Below the pieces are notes generated by a model. The model was not told where the DNA came from and did no database searches. It was given only the letters and a program-made list of their open reading frames with translations. This document shows positions 12,689-12,975 of a stretch of DNA of 12,975 bases, piece after piece (the stretch's first letter is position 1; each line of letters begins with the position of its first letter). The stretch comes from an uncultured Alphaproteobacteria bacterium (GTDB lineage: Bacteria > Pseudomonadota > Alphaproteobacteria > Rickettsiales > UBA1997), in NCBI GenBank assembly GCA_903927415.1, contig CAIYMZ010000021.1, positions 1 through 12,975 of the forward strand. The letters run 5' to 3'. Both the position numbers and the translations under genes were made by a program.

Positions 12689-12975
12689 ATGGTCTTCAGC
12701 TCCAACATTTTCCTTTTCGCCTTTCTTCCCTTCACGCTCTTTTTGTATTTTTTGTTCCCGCAAAAAAATTACAAAAACGCGCTGCTTTTGTTCGCCAGTT
12801 TATTTTTCTACGCTTGGGGCGAGCCGCAATATTTGGCGCTGCTTTTGGTTTCGATTTTTGCGAATTATTTTTTTGGATTGTGGATTCAAAGTTGGAATAA
12901 ACCAAATCTGATTCAAGAAACCGATATCTCAACAACTGGACCCCGCAACAAGTGCGGGGTGACAACTCACACTCA
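12689..12975 (+). CDS. MBOAT family O-acyltransferase (AlgI-like), 3' partial
   Basis: The ATG at 12689 opens a frame that stays open to the window end (95 codons). The protein begins MVFSSNIFLFAFLPFTLFLY and continues KNALLLFASLFFYAWGEPQY (30-49) and VSIFANYFFGLWI (54-66), the standard start of AlgI/DltB-like membrane-bound O-acyltransferases, which acetylate exopolysaccharide or other envelope glycans. Helices are at about 7-23, 31-43 and 48-66. After residue 80 the frame runs through a palindromic repeat in frame, giving TTGPRNKCGVTTHT (82-95), which is not AlgI-like. The gene may carry an in-frame repeat insertion or may be broken here. It starts two bases after the HEPN stop. A different overlapping frame is also open but makes no recognisable protein. 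Confidence 0.85.
   Translation, partial: MVFSSNIFLFAFLPFTLFLYFLFPQKNYKNALLLFASLFFYAWGEPQYLALLLVSIFANYFFGLWIQSWNKPNLIQETDISTTGPRNKCGVTTHT
12937..12964. repeat. Single palindromic element, family A, inside the MBOAT frame
   Basis: This is a 28-base copy of the element found twice at 1744-1824. It differs from the copy at 1744-1771 by one base (G instead of A at element position 22). It contains the hairpin CCCCGCA - ACAAG - TGCGGGG. Here it lies in the open MBOAT reading frame and encodes GPRNKCGVT. The other copies lie in an intergenic gap about 11 kb away. Confidence 0.9.

Noticed and set aside
12679..12900. 73-residue frame overlapping the MBOAT start
   Set aside because: The frame starting at 12689 gives clear AlgI-like sequence; this one gives none.
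12732..12965. 77-residue minus-strand frame starting inside the repeat
   Set aside because: Its start is supplied by the palindromic element and the rest is antisense to MBOAT.

Overview
The window looks like chromosomal DNA from an uncultured alphaproteobacterium with moderate-to-low GC. It may be host-associated and related to Rickettsiales or Holosporales. This placement is inference: the PurL, YebC, LeuC and S49 protease sequences read as proteobacterial or alphaproteobacterial, the gaps are full of short palindromic repeats, and one protein carries a eukaryote-like IQ motif. A leucine biosynthesis gene argues against a strongly reduced Rickettsia-type genome. Most start codons follow A/T-rich leaders with no Shine-Dalgarno sequence.

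Layout. (1) Bases 1-756, plus strand: the 3' part of a gene that enters the window already open. It has a 15-bp in-frame minisatellite coding a Ser/Ala/Pro tract, a near-consensus IQ motif, a lysine/glutamate-rich stretch and a short pentapeptide-repeat segment. (2) Bases 770-9051, minus strand: seven genes read leftwards in the order leuC, MFS transporter, S49 protease, glyA, GST-fold protein, rlmI, SDR-type threonine dehydrogenase. MFS and protease overlap by 17 bases. Each of the other five gaps holds a palindromic element, and each element looks like a different family. (3) A 105-base divergent gap (9052-9156). (4) Bases 9157-12975, plus strand, tightly packed: yebC, a two-gene Zeta-type toxin-antitoxin pair, the N-terminal half of purL, an MNT/HEPN toxin-antitoxin pair, and the start of an MBOAT O-acyltransferase that leaves the window.

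How the genes relate. The minus-strand block is mainly housekeeping: threonine, serine, glycine and one-carbon metabolism (tdh, glyA), leucine synthesis (leuC), 23S rRNA methylation (rlmI), membrane proteolysis and transport. The plus-strand block looks more accessory. Half of purL lies between two toxin-antitoxin modules, and the end of purL is not in the window. A palindromic element found elsewhere between genes runs in frame through the MBOAT reading frame.

Most unusual points: the IQ-motif protein with its in-frame minisatellite, the half purL between two toxin-antitoxin modules, and the dense, diverse palindromic elements, including REPIN-like inverted doublets and one in-frame coding copy. 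I found no tRNA, rRNA, CRISPR array or transposase gene, and no stretch over 300 bases without a gene.
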